Assembly: GCA_033002965.1 (NCBI GenBank)
Contig: JAURVB010014859.1
Location: forward strand, 87,252-151,251
Length of the DNA stretch: 64,000 bases
Reading direction: 5' to 3'
From: Piper betle
Lineage: Eukaryota > Streptophyta > Magnoliopsida > Piperales > Piperaceae
Under the pieces are notes generated by a model. The model was not told where the DNA came from and did not search any database. It saw only the letters and a list, made by a program, of their open reading frames with translations. The position numbers and the translations under genes are program-made. Shown in pieces: positions 11,843-24,711 of this stretch (positions within the stretch are counted from its first letter, which is position 1; each line of letters starts with the position of its first letter).

Positions 11843-12062
11843 GAGATAATTTCCAAAAAAAAATTGTAAAAATATATCACTGAATTTGAATCAATGTGTC
11901 CTTCCTATATCAACAATTCAAGAGTTGCATGTGATCATCACCATCATAGCTTCCCACCTGCACTTTTGTCCTTGCAAAGACAATACAATTATGTAGCCCT
12001 ACACGATTAGTGCCTAAATAAGGATCAATTTGGCCCAATATCTTCGGATTACTTTTGTCGCT

Positions 12063-12198
12063 AAAATAAGGCCCAATCTCATCCATAACACCAAAAGCCC
12101 AACTTCCCTTGCAAGCCCAACATGTGAAGCCCAACAAGTGCCCTTGTCTTCACGTCCAAAGACCCTAGCGCCGGCGCGACGCTCGGAGTTGATCGTCC
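12063..12198 (+). promoter_or_regulatory. HisRS promoter and 5' UTR with GCCCAA motifs
   Basis: Four GCCCAA motifs lie between 12069 and 12135, followed by a short GC-rich leader and the ATG at 12199. GGCCCA/GCCCAA site II elements are typical of plant translation-apparatus genes and fit a tRNA synthetase. No clear TATA box is visible, also usual for such promoters. Confidence 0.55.
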
Positions 12199-15100
12199 AT
12201 GGCGGCCATCACCGTCGGCGCCCGCGGCGCCGCCCTCTCCTCCGCTGCCGTCTTCGCCGTCGCCAACGGCCTCGCCACCGTCTCCATCGATGACTCCGCC
12301 CTTGCCAACCTCTCCAATTTCTCCAAGCACCCTCAGCCTCCCTCGCCGGAACCCTCACCGCCGACGTCGGAGACGGCGACGGCAGGCCTTGAGCCGTCCC
12401 GCGCCGCCCTCCTCGTCCTCCTCAACAAGCTTCTCCTCGCCGGCTCCGTCCGCCGCCCACACCTCCCCCAATTGATCGCCGGTGCGCTCTGCGACCCGTC
12501 CGGCTTGATAGACGTCTCGGCCCTCGCCGCCGTCGCCACGAAGGAGGAGAGCTCGGTGCTCGACGGGTTCGCCTCGGCGGCGGCGGTCGGGGCGGTGGCG
12601 CTCGTCGACTGCTCTTCGGCGGCCCTCGCTCCGGTTCTGGACGTCGTCGCCGCCTTGTCCTGCGAGGCCGTTGGCGCCGGCGTATTGCAGTTCGACTGCC
12701 CCGACTCCGGTGACGGTTTCTCGAAGAAGGACGTCACCGACGTTGGGAGCAACTTGAGGGATTTGCTGCTGGGGTCGAAGTTCGTCGCGGCCGGCCGAGA
12801 CTCGCGGCGTTCGGTGGCGGAGGTCCCCAATTACCATGGGAGCTTCCGGAGCGGGGCGAGGTCGGTGCACAAGTCCGCCCGGGTGGAGCTGAACTCCAAG
12901 GCCTTGGTCGACCCGCTGGAGCTGTTGGGTGCCGTGTCGCAGCTCGTGATCGCGATCAAGACCGTCGGAGAGATGAGCTTCGATCGCTGCAAGCTTGTAG
13001 TGGAGGCGATCGATGGTGAATTGCAGTCCCAGATTCGTGAATTGTTTGAGAAACATTGCAACGAAGCGTTCGAAAGGATTCGATCGATGTATACAAAAGT
13101 GTTTGTGCAAGTCGTTAACACATCTGCACCGCTGCTTGAGATATATGTTGCTCTTGATTTGCTGAGAAGTCTTCTAGCTTGGGAGGGGGCACTGGCTCTG
13201 TTCTTCCTGGAATTAAACAGTGAGGGCCCCGGTAATGGGGAAAACACAGGTGTTGGCGACAAGAAGGATGACAATCAAAAGAAGAAGAAGAAGAAAAGCA
13301 AGGTTTTGGGTAGGGGAACTGCGATCATTAGAGCGTTTTTCAAAGATAAACTTGGAACTGTGTTTAATGGAAAGCCGAATGCTTTGATTGACTGGGCAAA
13401 GAAGCTCCATGAACTCATGGACCCGAAAGACGAGGAGTTCGATTCTTTCGTGAAATTGATCGGAGACATTGTGGGGAGTAATGAGGCGAGGAGGCTTCCA
13501 AAAATTCCTAAGGTGAGAAGAAGGTCCTGTTCTGGAATTTGTTGGAAATGTACCATTAGCGCAGGTTGCGGGTGACTTGGATATGTGTCTTCTCTGTTCT
13601 TACAGGGAACTCGGGACTTCACGAAAGATCAGATGGCTGTACGGGAGAGAGCATATGGCATCATAGTGAATGTTTTTAAGAGGCACGGAGCTGTGGCTCT
13701 GGATACTCCGACCTTCGAGCTGAGAGAAACGCTTATGGGAAAATATGGGGAAGATTCAAAATTGATTTACGATCTTGCCGACCAGGTTAATTTAAAGATC
13801 CTTAAACTACTGTTGTAATTGGTGTCCTCTTTTTTTCCCCCTTACGGCAGAACTTTTTTTTTTTTCCATTTTAAAGTAATGCATTACTTAGTTTAGATTG
13901 CTTTATGCTCTTTAATAGCATTGCACATGCCATTTTGTCAATATTTAGGATATCTGACATTTGTAAAGACATGTTGCTTTAAAATAGGTTTAGGGAATGG
14001 ATGGTTGCACATGAAATTAATGAAGAAATAGTATGGCCTGAATACAGAGTGAAATTTGATTCCATTATTTTCAGCGCTCCTTTGTGTTTGTAAGTGGACA
14101 CATCTTTATGATGGCTTTCAATGCGTATGACAAGAAGTATAATTTGCTTTATATGAGAAAATTGTATATAAGGTTGCTAGTTTTCCTGTTTCTTTATTTG
14201 CATGTTCTTTTGTTGCAGGGTGGTGAGATTTGTTCCTTGCGCTATGATTTAACCGTTCCTTTTGCTAGATTCTTAGCCATGAACAAAATTACTTCCTATA
14301 AAAGGTACCACATTGCCAAGGTTTTTCGGCGGGATAATCCATCAAAGGGCAGATATCGTGAGTTTTGCCAGTGTGACTTTGACATTGCTGGAAAATGTAA
14401 TGTGATGGAATATGATTTTGAGGTCATTAAAGTGTTGACAGAGTTGCTTGATGAGCTAAAACTTGGTGATTATGAGGTATTTCTTTTAATGTTTCCTAAT
14501 TTCTTTGTCTGATTTTATGTTGTAATTCTAATTTAATAATCTATATTATGTATTTCTCGCTTTAGATAAAGTTGAATCATAGGAAATTGTTGGATGGGAT
14601 GTTGGAACTGTGCGGTGTTCCTGCTTCAAAGTTCAGAACTGTTTGTTCAAGTATTGATAAACTAGACAAGATGTCATTTGAGATGGTCAAGGATGAATTG
14701 GTAAGCATCTGTAGATATGTTTATTATGCTGCACCCCCTTTGACATCCCTTTTGCGGAAAGAGAGCTTCACCATGTAGTGGCCGAATAGAGCTTAGATTC
14801 TGTGCTTTTTTTAATACAATTTTTGTTTGAGATGTTAGCTTTGGCCATGTAAAGATGGATAACTCATTAGGTGAGATTATGGCTTCAATATTGAATTCTT
14901 TTTTGTGCACCAATACTGAATGTTTGATTTTAGTGAATGAACTACCAGAACTTCTTGCTTTTATTTAACAAAGAGTTAAGATTGGTAATATATTGTTCTA
15001 TCTTTAGAGGTTTTCTATAGGAAATGTCCTTTTTTTTTTATGGGGTGGATTTGAACAAGAGAAAAATCATAGAGATATCTACCCCTGCCTAGATGGAATG

Positions 15101-18095
15101 AGGTTTGAATGATGATTGAGTTAAGGAATGGTTATTGCTTGCCGAAAAGTGAAGTGTGGGACCTTATTTAATGAGAAAGGATTGATCTTTTTATCCGAGT
15201 TGCGGGCAAGTGGATCATGTTTTCCCTGTCAATAGTATGATTCAGCACAATTGTGCACTTGTTTTGCACGTAAATTTTATCTTTGTCAATTGACATTTAA
15301 CATGCTATTACTTAATTCAGTAGCAATAATGTTGAATTGCTTGCTTTAAAAGATATTCTGGCATATTGTAGCTTTTAGGTTGTTATTACATATAATCTCT
15401 TTTCTTGGTTTGCGTATGAATTTTTAATGTGTGGTGTTAATATGTTACTGGCAGGTCAAAAAGAAGGGATTATCAGCTGAAACCGTAGAAAAGATTGGTA
15501 CTTTTGTTAAAAAGAAAGGACGGCCGTCAGATATACTATTTGAACTAAAACAATGTGGCAGTCAGTTTGTGGAAGCATTAGGAGAATTGGAGCTCTTGTT
15601 CCTAGCTCTTGAAAAATCAAGGTGTATTGACAAAGTGGTTTTTGACTTGAGCCTTGCTAGAGGGCTAGATTACTATACAGGAGTTATATTTGAAGCTGTG
15701 TTCAAGGGTTCTACTCAGGTAGGGTGGTGTGCTTGAGTGTGTCTTTTTTATTGCACTTTGAAAATGAAAATTTAGATTTGATCAACTCTGTTACAAAATT
15801 TTTGAGGCCAAGACATCATATCAAAGATAGGTTATCCCAATATAATGTGTACATAACAAACCCTCAACAATTATTTTTCCATAAGATAGGGTGCTTATTT
15901 CAATTCTGCGGTTGGCCATCCCAAGCCCAGCTAATGGATGGTTGGTGTCCGGAAAGGCATGTAAAAAGTTTGCTTTTGTACTCACATAAATCCTGGATTT
16001 GGATTGATGCCTCCATACGCTGGTGAAAGAGTTAAAAGAGAGAGGAGGAAGAGGATAACAGATCTCTTTTCTTGTTACTTCTCTGAAAGAAATTTTATTT
16101 TTGAAAGTAGTATGTTGACGTCAGGAATTTTCCAATATCAACATATCCTTGATTTACCACTGGTACAGGTGAGCATAGTCCTGTTATCTTGTCGGCGTGC
16201 TGCCAGATATATCATAAATATATATTCTCAATGTGACCAATGTTGCAAAAATGATGGGTACAGTGTGGGCTTGCTCTTTTATAGACATACAGGGACCCAT
16301 TATGCTTTTGGTTTAAAAAAATTGGGTGGTGCAATTTGTGGTTAAAATACAATGTTTGTGACCTTTTCTGCTGTAAGTGCAATTGATCTTGAAGTCATAT
16401 GGTAATTTGTTTCTAGGTTGATGAACCTTAAACTTTTTTCTTGTCTTGTGTGCTTCAGGCCACCAAGCTGTGTATTACAACTTTGAAATATATGGTATTA
16501 AAGCACTTATTTTTGCACTGAACATAACAAATCAAATTGACTTTATTCCTTCTGCGTTAATAGGTTGGCTCTATTGCTGCGGGCGGTAGATATGACAATC
16601 TTGTAAAACAGTTTAGTGCTCAAATTGATGCTCCAGCAGTTGGTGTTAGCCTTGGGATTGAGAGAGTATTGACAATTATGGAAGAACAACTCACAGGCGA
16701 CTCACAGGTAAATAATCTATATTTTTTGTATGTCTAAACTTAACATAGTCATCCATTTTCAATTCCGAATAATTTATACATATTCTGCTTAAATATCAAC
16801 CTTTGGCAGATGAGCTGCTTTTTCACCATTTTATTTAAAATTTTTTTATCCAACTTATGTTGAAAATGTTCTATTTGAATGATATAATTTTATGGCTCTT
16901 ACAAAAATGTGTTTGTTGTTTCTCTTGACTCAATATATTTTCCCTATCCTGTCCTTCAGAACTTCCATCAGTCACAAATTGTTGTTAGACTCAAAATGTT
17001 GACTAAAGTTGTTAGTTGGCTTTTAAATAAAAAATGTGTTGTTGCCAAGGCCTCAAGGCTTTAAGAGTACGACAAGATTCATCCAGTGTTGAACATTAAC
17101 ATCTTCTTGTAAGCACTGAGCAATTACATTGACTGTACAAATCCAAACATAAGCACTGGATTTGAGTCCAGAATGATGTCAAGCATCATACTAAGAGTAA
17201 ACAAAGGGGCTGTCTGATCTTAGTTTAAAAAGGATGATGAAGCTTTTGCAACGTGGAAGTTTCTTTTGCATGTTTTTTATTTTCTGCATGCCTACGAACT
17301 TGAAAAAAGGAAATGGGCAATGTGTCGACATAGCTTAGAAATGTAGAACTAAATCTCATAGACACTGTTTTGGTATTTCTTCTAGTTTTATAACTACTCA
17401 AACTATGTAGAAAGCATACCTGATTGAGTCTGTTTTGCTGCACTAGGAATCAAGTTTCTTAGAAAAAAGTAAATCAATCGACTTGATATTTGTACATGTA
17501 TTCTATATTCATCAAAGCATAGTTTAATGCAGGCATAGTAGATATCTTGCTTTACTAAAGTTGAAGTGTAGGTTGAGCAAGTTCTAGTCGACTCTGAACT
17601 GCTGTTTTCTCCATGTAATCATGCAAAGTGTTTCACAAATGCTTTTTGTTTTACCCGTGCTTGTATTCTGTAACGTGTTACCCATTGTTTTATGAGTGAC
17701 ATTGGTGTGATCTATTATATCTGTAATGTAATTCCTCTGCACGTTGAACCTGGCAGGCAATTCGACCTACTGAAACGCAAGTTTTGGTTGGTGTTGTGGG
17801 GAAGGCTTCGAAGGATCTCTTGGGACCAGCCATTGAATTGATAACAGATCTCTGGGATGCCAATTTGAAAGCAGAATTTGCAATTGGAACCAGATTCTCA
17901 AAACATGTTGATTACGCCAAAGCTTGGCGAATTCCCTTTGTGGTGCTTGTGGGTGAAGAGGAATTCCGGCAAGGTATGGCAAAGGTAAGAGAGACTGCAA
18001 CCAAGGATGAAAGAGTTGTCCCACGAGACCAACTCGTGTCCGAGCTTCTGCTAGGTCTCAATACAAACGATTTTGTTCGTCGTGTTGTTGTTTGA
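12199..18095 (+). CDS. Histidyl-tRNA synthetase, cytosolic type
   Basis: Charges tRNA-His with histidine. Seven exons join in frame to 877 residues, the size of the plant cytosolic enzyme: 12199-13512, 13606-13785, 14219-14476, 14566-14700, 15455-15718, 16564-16707 and 17757-18095. Every intron has GT-AG ends and phase 0. Exon 1 (residues 1-438) is the long plant-type N-terminal extension, GC-rich at first, with a lysine-rich run near 358-367. The catalytic core starts at GTRDF (439). Further signatures are GGE and [10 protein letters not shown] (499-515), class II motif 2 [14 protein letters not shown] (534-547), the histidine-specific [10 protein letters not shown] (696-705), [10 protein letters not shown] (722-731) and motif 3 [10 protein letters not shown] (744-753). 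Exon 7 is the anticodon-binding domain. No stop or frameshift interrupts the joined frame, so the gene looks functional. A GGCAG|GTAATG just after the stop may mark a 3' UTR intron. Confidence 0.95.
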
Positions 18096-18839
18096 TGGAT
18101 TTTGGCAGGTAATGCTGATTAATTCTTTGGAAAATTAGTCTGCATTTTTGTACCTAGTTATTCTATTAGCATTGTTATACCAATCTACTTTATGAGCGAA
18201 GAAAAACCCACTATAATAATTTTTATTCCCTTAATATACCACCTTCTTAGGTGAAAGAATTTATCATTTTATTGAGACCAAAACTAGATTTGATATTAGA
18301 AAAGTAAATATTTTGAATTTACTATAATATATTTTATGACATAGAATTGAGAACTCAACTAAGAGTATAGAGAATTCATTTTGTGCTGTGTAAATTCTAT
18401 TAAGACTCTTACCTAATGTTCAAGTTTAAATTATATTACGATGTCTATGTTAGAATTATAATTTTTATATTATTAGTAAATGTTTTTTTAGAATTTTTAA
18501 TTTCAAATTTTCAAATAACTTAAAGTATGTTGTATTTAATGTAAAAAATGATGAGTTTTACATAATCAAATTCGAACTAATTTTTTTACTTGATAATACG
18601 AATGAGAAAGGGTGTATATATGGTTGAGTTTTGAATAAAAAATGGTAAAGTTATAAAATAAAACTTTAATTAATAGTTTTTAATAAGTTGTAATAGATTT
18701 TTCTTCTTCCAATTTATTAAGCCAGAACAATGGGCCTAGTCTGTTCTCACAATTCACACCTAGATGAATGTCAATGAGTTGGGTTATATATAATTTTAAT
18801 GAGGAATTCGAATTTGTTGTGGGGCTTTGTAATGGGCTC
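18096..18839. other. HisRS 3' UTR and AT-rich spacer
   Basis: The first part should be the HisRS 3' UTR. The remainder is AT-rich with no coding region. Confidence 0.5.
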
Positions 18840-19362
18840 TAGGGGTGCTAATTGAGCGAGCGAGTTCGGTTCGAATAGTTCGAAACTCGTTCGAATTCAC
18901 TCGGATCGAACGAGTTTTGACATATATGCTCGAGTTCGATTCGAATATTTTTATGTGTTCGAGTATGCTTAAACAACTTAATTTTATGAGCTGTTCGTCA
19001 GCTCGATTAAAAGTCAAAGTGCTTCACTTAAAAAATAAATGAGGCCAATGTCATTTGAACCCACAACATTGAAGTCATTGGTGAATATTTATCATCTCAA
19101 CTATCTTGTTTCTTTATTATTATATTACATATATATATATATATATAATATAAAAACTATATTATTATATTATTTTATTGAGTCGAGCTACGAGTCGATT
19201 TCGAGTTATAACCGAGTCGAGTCGAGTCGAACACGACCTTGCTCAAGCTCGGCTCGTAAGATTCGAGTTCGAGTCGAGCATTTAAATATCGAGTTTCGAG
19301 TCGAGTCAAGCCGAGCCGAACGCTAAATGCTCGCGAGCTGGCTCGCTCAATTAGCAACCCTA
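18840..19362 (+). mobile_element. Non-autonomous hAT-like TIR element, copy 1
   Basis: The ends are inverted repeats: TAGGGGTGCTAATTGAGCGAG on the left and the complement of TAGGGTTGCTAATTGAGCGAG on the right. The interior is rich in TCGAG/TCGAA words and has an AT core with a TA run near 19129-19147. There is no transposase. The CAGGG/TAGGG-type ends suggest hAT. No convincing target duplication was found for this copy. Confidence 0.6.
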
Positions 19363-19374
19363 CTAAGAGCAACC

Positions 19375-20001
19375 CTAAGTTGCTAATTGAGCGAACCAGC
19401 TTGTTAGGTGTACGGTTCAGTTTGACTCGACTCGAAATTCAATATCTAAATGTTCGAGCTCAAATTCGACTTGAATTTAAATCTTACGAGCTGAGTTTGA
19501 ACAAGGTTGTATTTGACTCGATTTGACTCGGTTATAACTCGAACTCGATTCGTAGCTCGACTAGAACTCGATTCGATAAAGTAATATAATAATATAACTT
19601 TTATATTATATTATATTAATATATATATATTTATTTATTTATTTATATATAATATAATAATAAAGAAGGAAGATAGTTGAGATAGTAAGTATTCAAATTA
19701 ATGACCTCAAGGTTGATAGGTTCAATTCACATTGACTTTTTTTCAAAGTGAGGTACTTTTGACTTTTAATCGAGTCGGTTTCGAACTTACAAACGAGTTG
19801 GGTTCAACCTTAAAAAAGTTAAATAGTTTAAGTATATTTGAGCTCGAGTCAAGCTCGAACACATAAAAAGATATTCGAGTCGAACTCCATGTATGTTCAA
19901 AATTCGTTCGATCTCGAGTCGAGTTCGAACAAGTTTCAAACTATTCGAGCCGAGTTCGAACACAAGTTAAGTTCGGCTCGCTCGCTCGTGTAGCGCCCCT
20001 G
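19375..20001 (-). mobile_element. Non-autonomous hAT-like TIR element, copy 2 (opposite orientation)
   Basis: This is a diverged copy of its neighbour in the opposite orientation. It begins with a degenerate end (GTTGCTAATTGAGCGAACC) and finishes with GCTCGCTCGCTCGTGTAGC followed by GCCCCTG. It is flanked by AGAGCAACC (19366-19374) and AGAGCAGCC (20002-20010), a plausible target duplication with one mismatch, close to the 8 bp expected of hAT. The left repeat abuts copy 1, so this copy inserted next to it. Together they form an inverted repeat with arms of over 500 bp. Confidence 0.6.
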
Positions 20002-20012
20002 AGAGCAGCCAG

Positions 20013-20013
<1 letters not shown>

Positions 20014-20064
<51 letters not shown>
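20014..20064. repeat. (TA)n microsatellite
   Basis: About 25 uninterrupted TA dinucleotides beside the right end of hAT-like copy 2. Confidence 0.95.
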
Positions 20065-20066
<2 letters not shown>

Positions 20067-21338
20067 CAACCACTTATATATTTTTCTTAAAAAATCGTGA
20101 TGATACCTAGCAGTTAAATGAATTCTAGTTCAATCAAACTATTAATTTGCATAAGCAAATGCTTTTGTGTGAGATGATTATGTGGTTTGCTTTTATGTGA
20201 TATGTAAGTTTATGGTTTTATTTCGTTGTGTTCATTTTTTAGATTATTCAAATTTTATAGTGCATTTTTAAGTATAATATATGTGGTGTTCCTTTTTAAA
20301 AAATAATATAATGTATTTTTTATGTATATAAAATATTGTCTTGTATATATTTGTGAGAAGGTAATGAAAGAAAGTAAAAATGTTAATACTAAATAATTAA
20401 TTAAAAGTTTATTATTAATTTTATATTTATATTGAGCCCACACTTGGGTCAAACAATAGTTCTGGTAATAACTAGGAGTACTCTAAGTTATAATCACACA
20501 TTTTTCCCATGTTAAATAATATATATTTAAGTAAAATTATATTTAAACAATTTTATATTTACAAAAAATATATATTTGTAAATAACCAACATGCTAAAAG
20601 AATATTCGTAACAAGTCAACTCTTCACACGCCTTCCCATTTATTTTTCTTTAGAAAATATATATTTGTTCCCATTTTTGTCTATAAAAAGGTTCACGTAG
20701 TTATTATTATTCGGAAAATATAAGGGGTAATTACTATAAGAATGTATAATTATCAGCTAATAATAATTAACATTTAATAAATCATAAATCATGTAAATAC
20801 TAACGATATAAAATATTTTTAATTCGAATTAGATTGTATTTAAAGAGTTCCTCAATGTTAAAAAACAAGGAACATCCTATTTTTATAAAATTAAGTAATT
20901 AAAAAATTTTTTTGTCATTAAATTTCTTATACGACATAAAAAAATTTCTTGTATACATCAATTCATCGCGTGCAAATTTATTCTTTTTTAATTTTTTTCT
21001 CTTTATTTTTAAATAAATTATATGTTATATTTTATATACATGAGGAATTCGACCTTATATTAATCTATGTCTTATAAAATATAATTATGTTTAAATATAA
21101 TTTGATTGTCATCTACAGATTTTAAGTGAAATAATTTTATAATAAATAGTAAAAGATATAATCCATTGTTATATTAACATTTATTTTGTAATGAAAAATA
21201 ATTCTTTTATTAATACAGTTTTATAAAAAAATTAAGTTGATATTAATAGGTATTTAAAAATAGTTTAAAGTTTAAATAGAGTATATTTTATGACAAATAC
21301 ATTTTTATTATAATTATGATTATAGTATGTGAGCATCA

Positions 21339-21652
21339 AAATTAATTAAGGCCAAATAACATTAACAAATTATTTAAAGGTAATTAGTAGGTATGAAAAA
21401 ATTTAAAAATATTTTTAAATATAATTATTTGATAATTTATACATTGAAATCTTAAAGACCGTGTAGTAACTACTAATTATAGAAGAAAATTTCAAAATTA
21501 ATTACAGCGAAGTGACATTAACAAATTAATTATAGGTCATTAATATGTAAAAAATGAAAAATATAAAAATAGTTTAAGTATAATTATTTGATAATTTGTA
21601 TATTGGAATCTTAAAGACTATATATAATAACGGCTAGTTTTAGAAGAAAATT
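21339..21652. repeat. Degenerate tandem duplication, about 155 bp per unit
   Basis: Unit 1 (about 21339-21492) and unit 2 (about 21493-21652) share ACATTAACAAATTA, TATAATTATTTGATAATTT, ATCTTAAAGAC and TTAGAAGAAAAT in the same order. Confidence 0.6.
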
Positions 21653-22198
21653 CTAATTATAATTCAAGTAAGAATATTATTTGGGAAAAAATTGTTAAAA
21701 TTATTTAACAAAATTTACAAAGCTTGTACATCAATTCATAAACTTCTCCTCATATTATTCTTATCATCAATATATTTACTTAAAATTTGTAAAAAACAAA
21801 TAAATTTATTACTATAATTAACTTCTTAAATAAGTAAGTTTTGGGTTGTAAATCATTGTAAATACTAAATACTTGTATAAGTTCCACTTGGTATTAAAAT
21901 TATATATATAAATAGTCACTGTAATAATACACAAGCATAATACAGGACGGTTATGAATGTTATCTATTTTTAATTAATGTTGAAGGGCTTTAATCGAATT
22001 GAAAATCTTTATTTATGATATTAATACATTTACTTAAGTATATGATTTGCTTAATTTTAAATATTATTTAGGGCTATCATTTTGTTAATGTAATTTGCAT
22101 AGGCAAATGATGATTATAATAATATATATACTTCGTATATGATTTGCTTACTTTTAAACCAAGCAAGTAATTAAAAAAATATTTTAAAATTATGTTAT

Positions 22199-22470
22199 GC
22201 AATCATTCATCACTCATGTTCTCCACCATATTATAAAATAATAATAGGTATTACTTATGATATAAAAAAATTGACTTAAGTAATTATACAAAGACGTGGG
22301 CAAAGAACGTTTATACCAAATTTCATCGCCCTAGTTCTCCACCTATGTTATGAAATAATGATGGGTATTAGTTATGTTATGAAATAATAATAGTTATTAG
22401 TTATGATCCAGAAAACTTAACTTAAAGTAAGTATACAAAGACATGGGTGATGAAGTTTGTACCACATTTT
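22199..22470. repeat. Degenerate tandem duplication, about 125-150 bp per unit
   Basis: Both halves contain GTTCTCCACC, an ATTATGAAATAATAAT-like phrase, TATACAAAGAC(G/A)TGGG and a closing GTTTATACCA/GTTTGTACCA phrase in the same order. Confidence 0.45.
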
Positions 22471-22909
22471 TCAATATTTTATATGAGTCCTTGAGAAGAG
22501 GTGAAATGGCCGAATTAATATGGTGTATCCTCCTCATGGAGGCACAAAATTCCCCATGTCCGTCTATGGAAGCCTATTCAAGTTCTGCTCTTATTTAAGA
22601 GCAAGACAGACATATTATAAATGAATGGGAATGAAACTAAATTGTAATAAAATCGACGCAACGTGTTTAACAATAAATTTGACGCCATCAAAAGGTGATG
22701 CGGTAAGAATCAAACCATCAAATCACTGAATCAACGCACAAGGATCAAAATCCAAACCATCGCATTATTAAAAAAACATTATTTGTATAAGCAAAATGTC
22801 ATACTAAGTAACTTGCACCATCAAATTTCACAAACTAGCATTCCTCTTCTAAGGACTGAAAATTTTCTGGGCAGTGAAAGAGAACTATCACAACAGCTTC
22901 TTACTCCCG

Positions 22910-24711
22910 CTACTTCGACTTATCATCTGTTAAAGTCACAAGGGATCTCAGGACATCCGGATTTATCCTATCAGCAATAGCCCCTGCTTCAGAAATTATA
23001 AAAGACTTCTCCTTCACACAAAACTTGGCAACTTCTTCCCTCCATAGTCCAATCGCTCTTGATCTGGCACAACATAAACAAAACAATCAGAAAGTGCTCG
23101 GCAGATAGCCATCTCTCATGTTGATTTTCAAGTTAAACTTATATAAATTATCAGACTGAGATTACTAACCAAATTAAAGCATAAAACAATACAACCTATT
23201 CTGCAAAGGCAAAAACGGAAAAGTACCAAACGTTGAAAGAACATATTGTGAAACGAACAACAACATCCTTACAAAAAAGTTTGTCTGCAATTATTGGGGG
23301 AAAATGGATTCCTGCTCAATTTTTTCTCTTTGCATGAATGAACTTTGCAATTTCAGATGCAACAAGTCCCAAATCTCCTGTGCATTACAAAAAAATCTTT
23401 TTCAAAGAAAATTCCAAAGGTTCATAAAAAGAGTCCATCATTTATTACATGCAGTTACATTATAAGTAGGACTGTAGGCACAGCCACAGTACTGTGTACG
23501 CAACAAAGATATTCAGTTTGAAACTAACTATCAAGAACTAGTCTGCACACTTATTAAGAATATAAACCGTGTGTTTCAAGAGATAGAAACCCAATGCAAA
23601 TCTAACCCATCCCCCCACCACCTAAAAAAAACTAAAATAAAACAAAACAAAATAAAATAATCTTATTACCTCCCTTGAAAGAATCGAATGCTGTTAAGTC
23701 TAGCCTGCAAAGTTTCAACTTTCCATGGCACACCCTTCATAAGGTTATACAGTAAGTCAGTCCACTAACTGCCAATCAATATCATCTCCTAAGAGTCGGG
23801 TCTTAATCATTGGTATACATCAGTGTCATAACCCACAACAACTTAAAAAATCTGAACTAAAATAACATAATCCGACATTGATAAATTTATAAAGAAAATT
23901 TGCCTGTGAGGACACATTTATTCAATTAATGTAACTTGAAAGAGTTCCTTACTCTCCGAAAAATTTACTATTCTGTTACAATGAACATGCAGTTGGGACA
24001 TTCAATACAAAATCAGTTTCCCATGTTCATTATACAACTTTCATTTCTCATTTGGGAACACCAGCTTTGAATGCTAACCTGGGTGATAATTTAAGATAAA
24101 TCTACAAAGTTTCAATGTTAAATGCATAGTGTTTTTCCATAAACAGTTTCTTGCCCAAATTTGAAAGAGGTGTACATTCACATATGAAACAGATTTGAAT
24201 TTTGCACCATCATATAATAAACTGAACCACTGTCTGAAAATATAAAGTAAACCATTTACCTTATTCCAAAATATTGTGTGCTGCATGGAAAGGCAGAGAG
24301 GCAAAAATATCCGACCCTGGGAAAGACATCCAGGTTTTCTCTGCGCAGTCATGATTCCCACAAGTTGAACATATCTCCTTAAGAAGTGGTTTCATTTGTG
24401 CTCCCTCAACTTCTTTCATAACAGACTCGAAAGGAGTCGACACACTCGTCTTGGTGGCGCGTGCTTTCCTCCTCAAAGCTGTTAAGGCCTCTCTGTTTGC
24501 ATTTCTCAATTTATCATTCTCAACAAGCTGCACAAGAAACAGCCCATTTCATAGATATATTAAGTTAAGCTGGTCATACGTAAATGAAAACAAACAATTA
24601 TTGGTACAACCAAGAGAAAATATGGACCTGGTGTCGAGCCAAAAGAAGATGCTCCCCTTCTGTTTCAATCTCAATTAGTTTATCTTGGAAAATTTTCATA
24701 TACTCATCCAT
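22910..24711 (-). pseudogene. PDRG1-like (prefoldin-like) gene with a nonsense codon and a frameshift
   Basis: Three exons on the minus strand: 24711-24628 (MDEYMKIFQDKLIE...), 24527-24260 and 23063-22910. Human PDRG1 is a small prefoldin-like protein in the URI/R2TP chaperone-assembly complex. The match rests on remembered family features: a leading coiled coil, LRNANREALTALRR (PDRG1 has KRNQNREGLRALQK), and DQERLD after the second intron (PDRG1 has EKDQDHLD). Introns have GT-AG ends. Two lesions break the frame. The codon after ...HNILE is TAA (24263-24261), where the family has Lys of the EKDQ motif. In exon 3, an apparent 2-nt expansion of TG near 23014-23023 shifts the frame, after which KEKSFIISEAGAIADRI and a natural end at TAG (22912-22910) are recovered. 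The remaining frame is conserved, so loss is recent or these are assembly errors. A CSTCGNHDC cluster lies in a plant-specific insertion. Confidence 0.75.

Larger units (their letters stand above)
20065..22909. other. Very AT-rich intergenic region
   Basis: No gene is seen on either strand. It holds only local AT-rich duplications, listed separately. Confidence 0.5.

Noticed and set aside
12333..13622. Several antisense reading frames over HisRS exon 1
   Set aside because: GC-rich coding sequence opens frames on the other strand by chance; the sense frame is explained by HisRS and its splice sites.
15724..16345. Reading frames of about 100 codons
   Set aside because: They lie in HisRS intron 5, between verified in-frame exons.
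23300..23715. Two stretches in the second PDRG1 intron that read like exons on the minus strand (for example GDLGLVASEIAKF)
   Set aside because: Exon 2 joins exon 3 directly through a split Asp codon to give the expected DQERLD, so no exon is needed between them.
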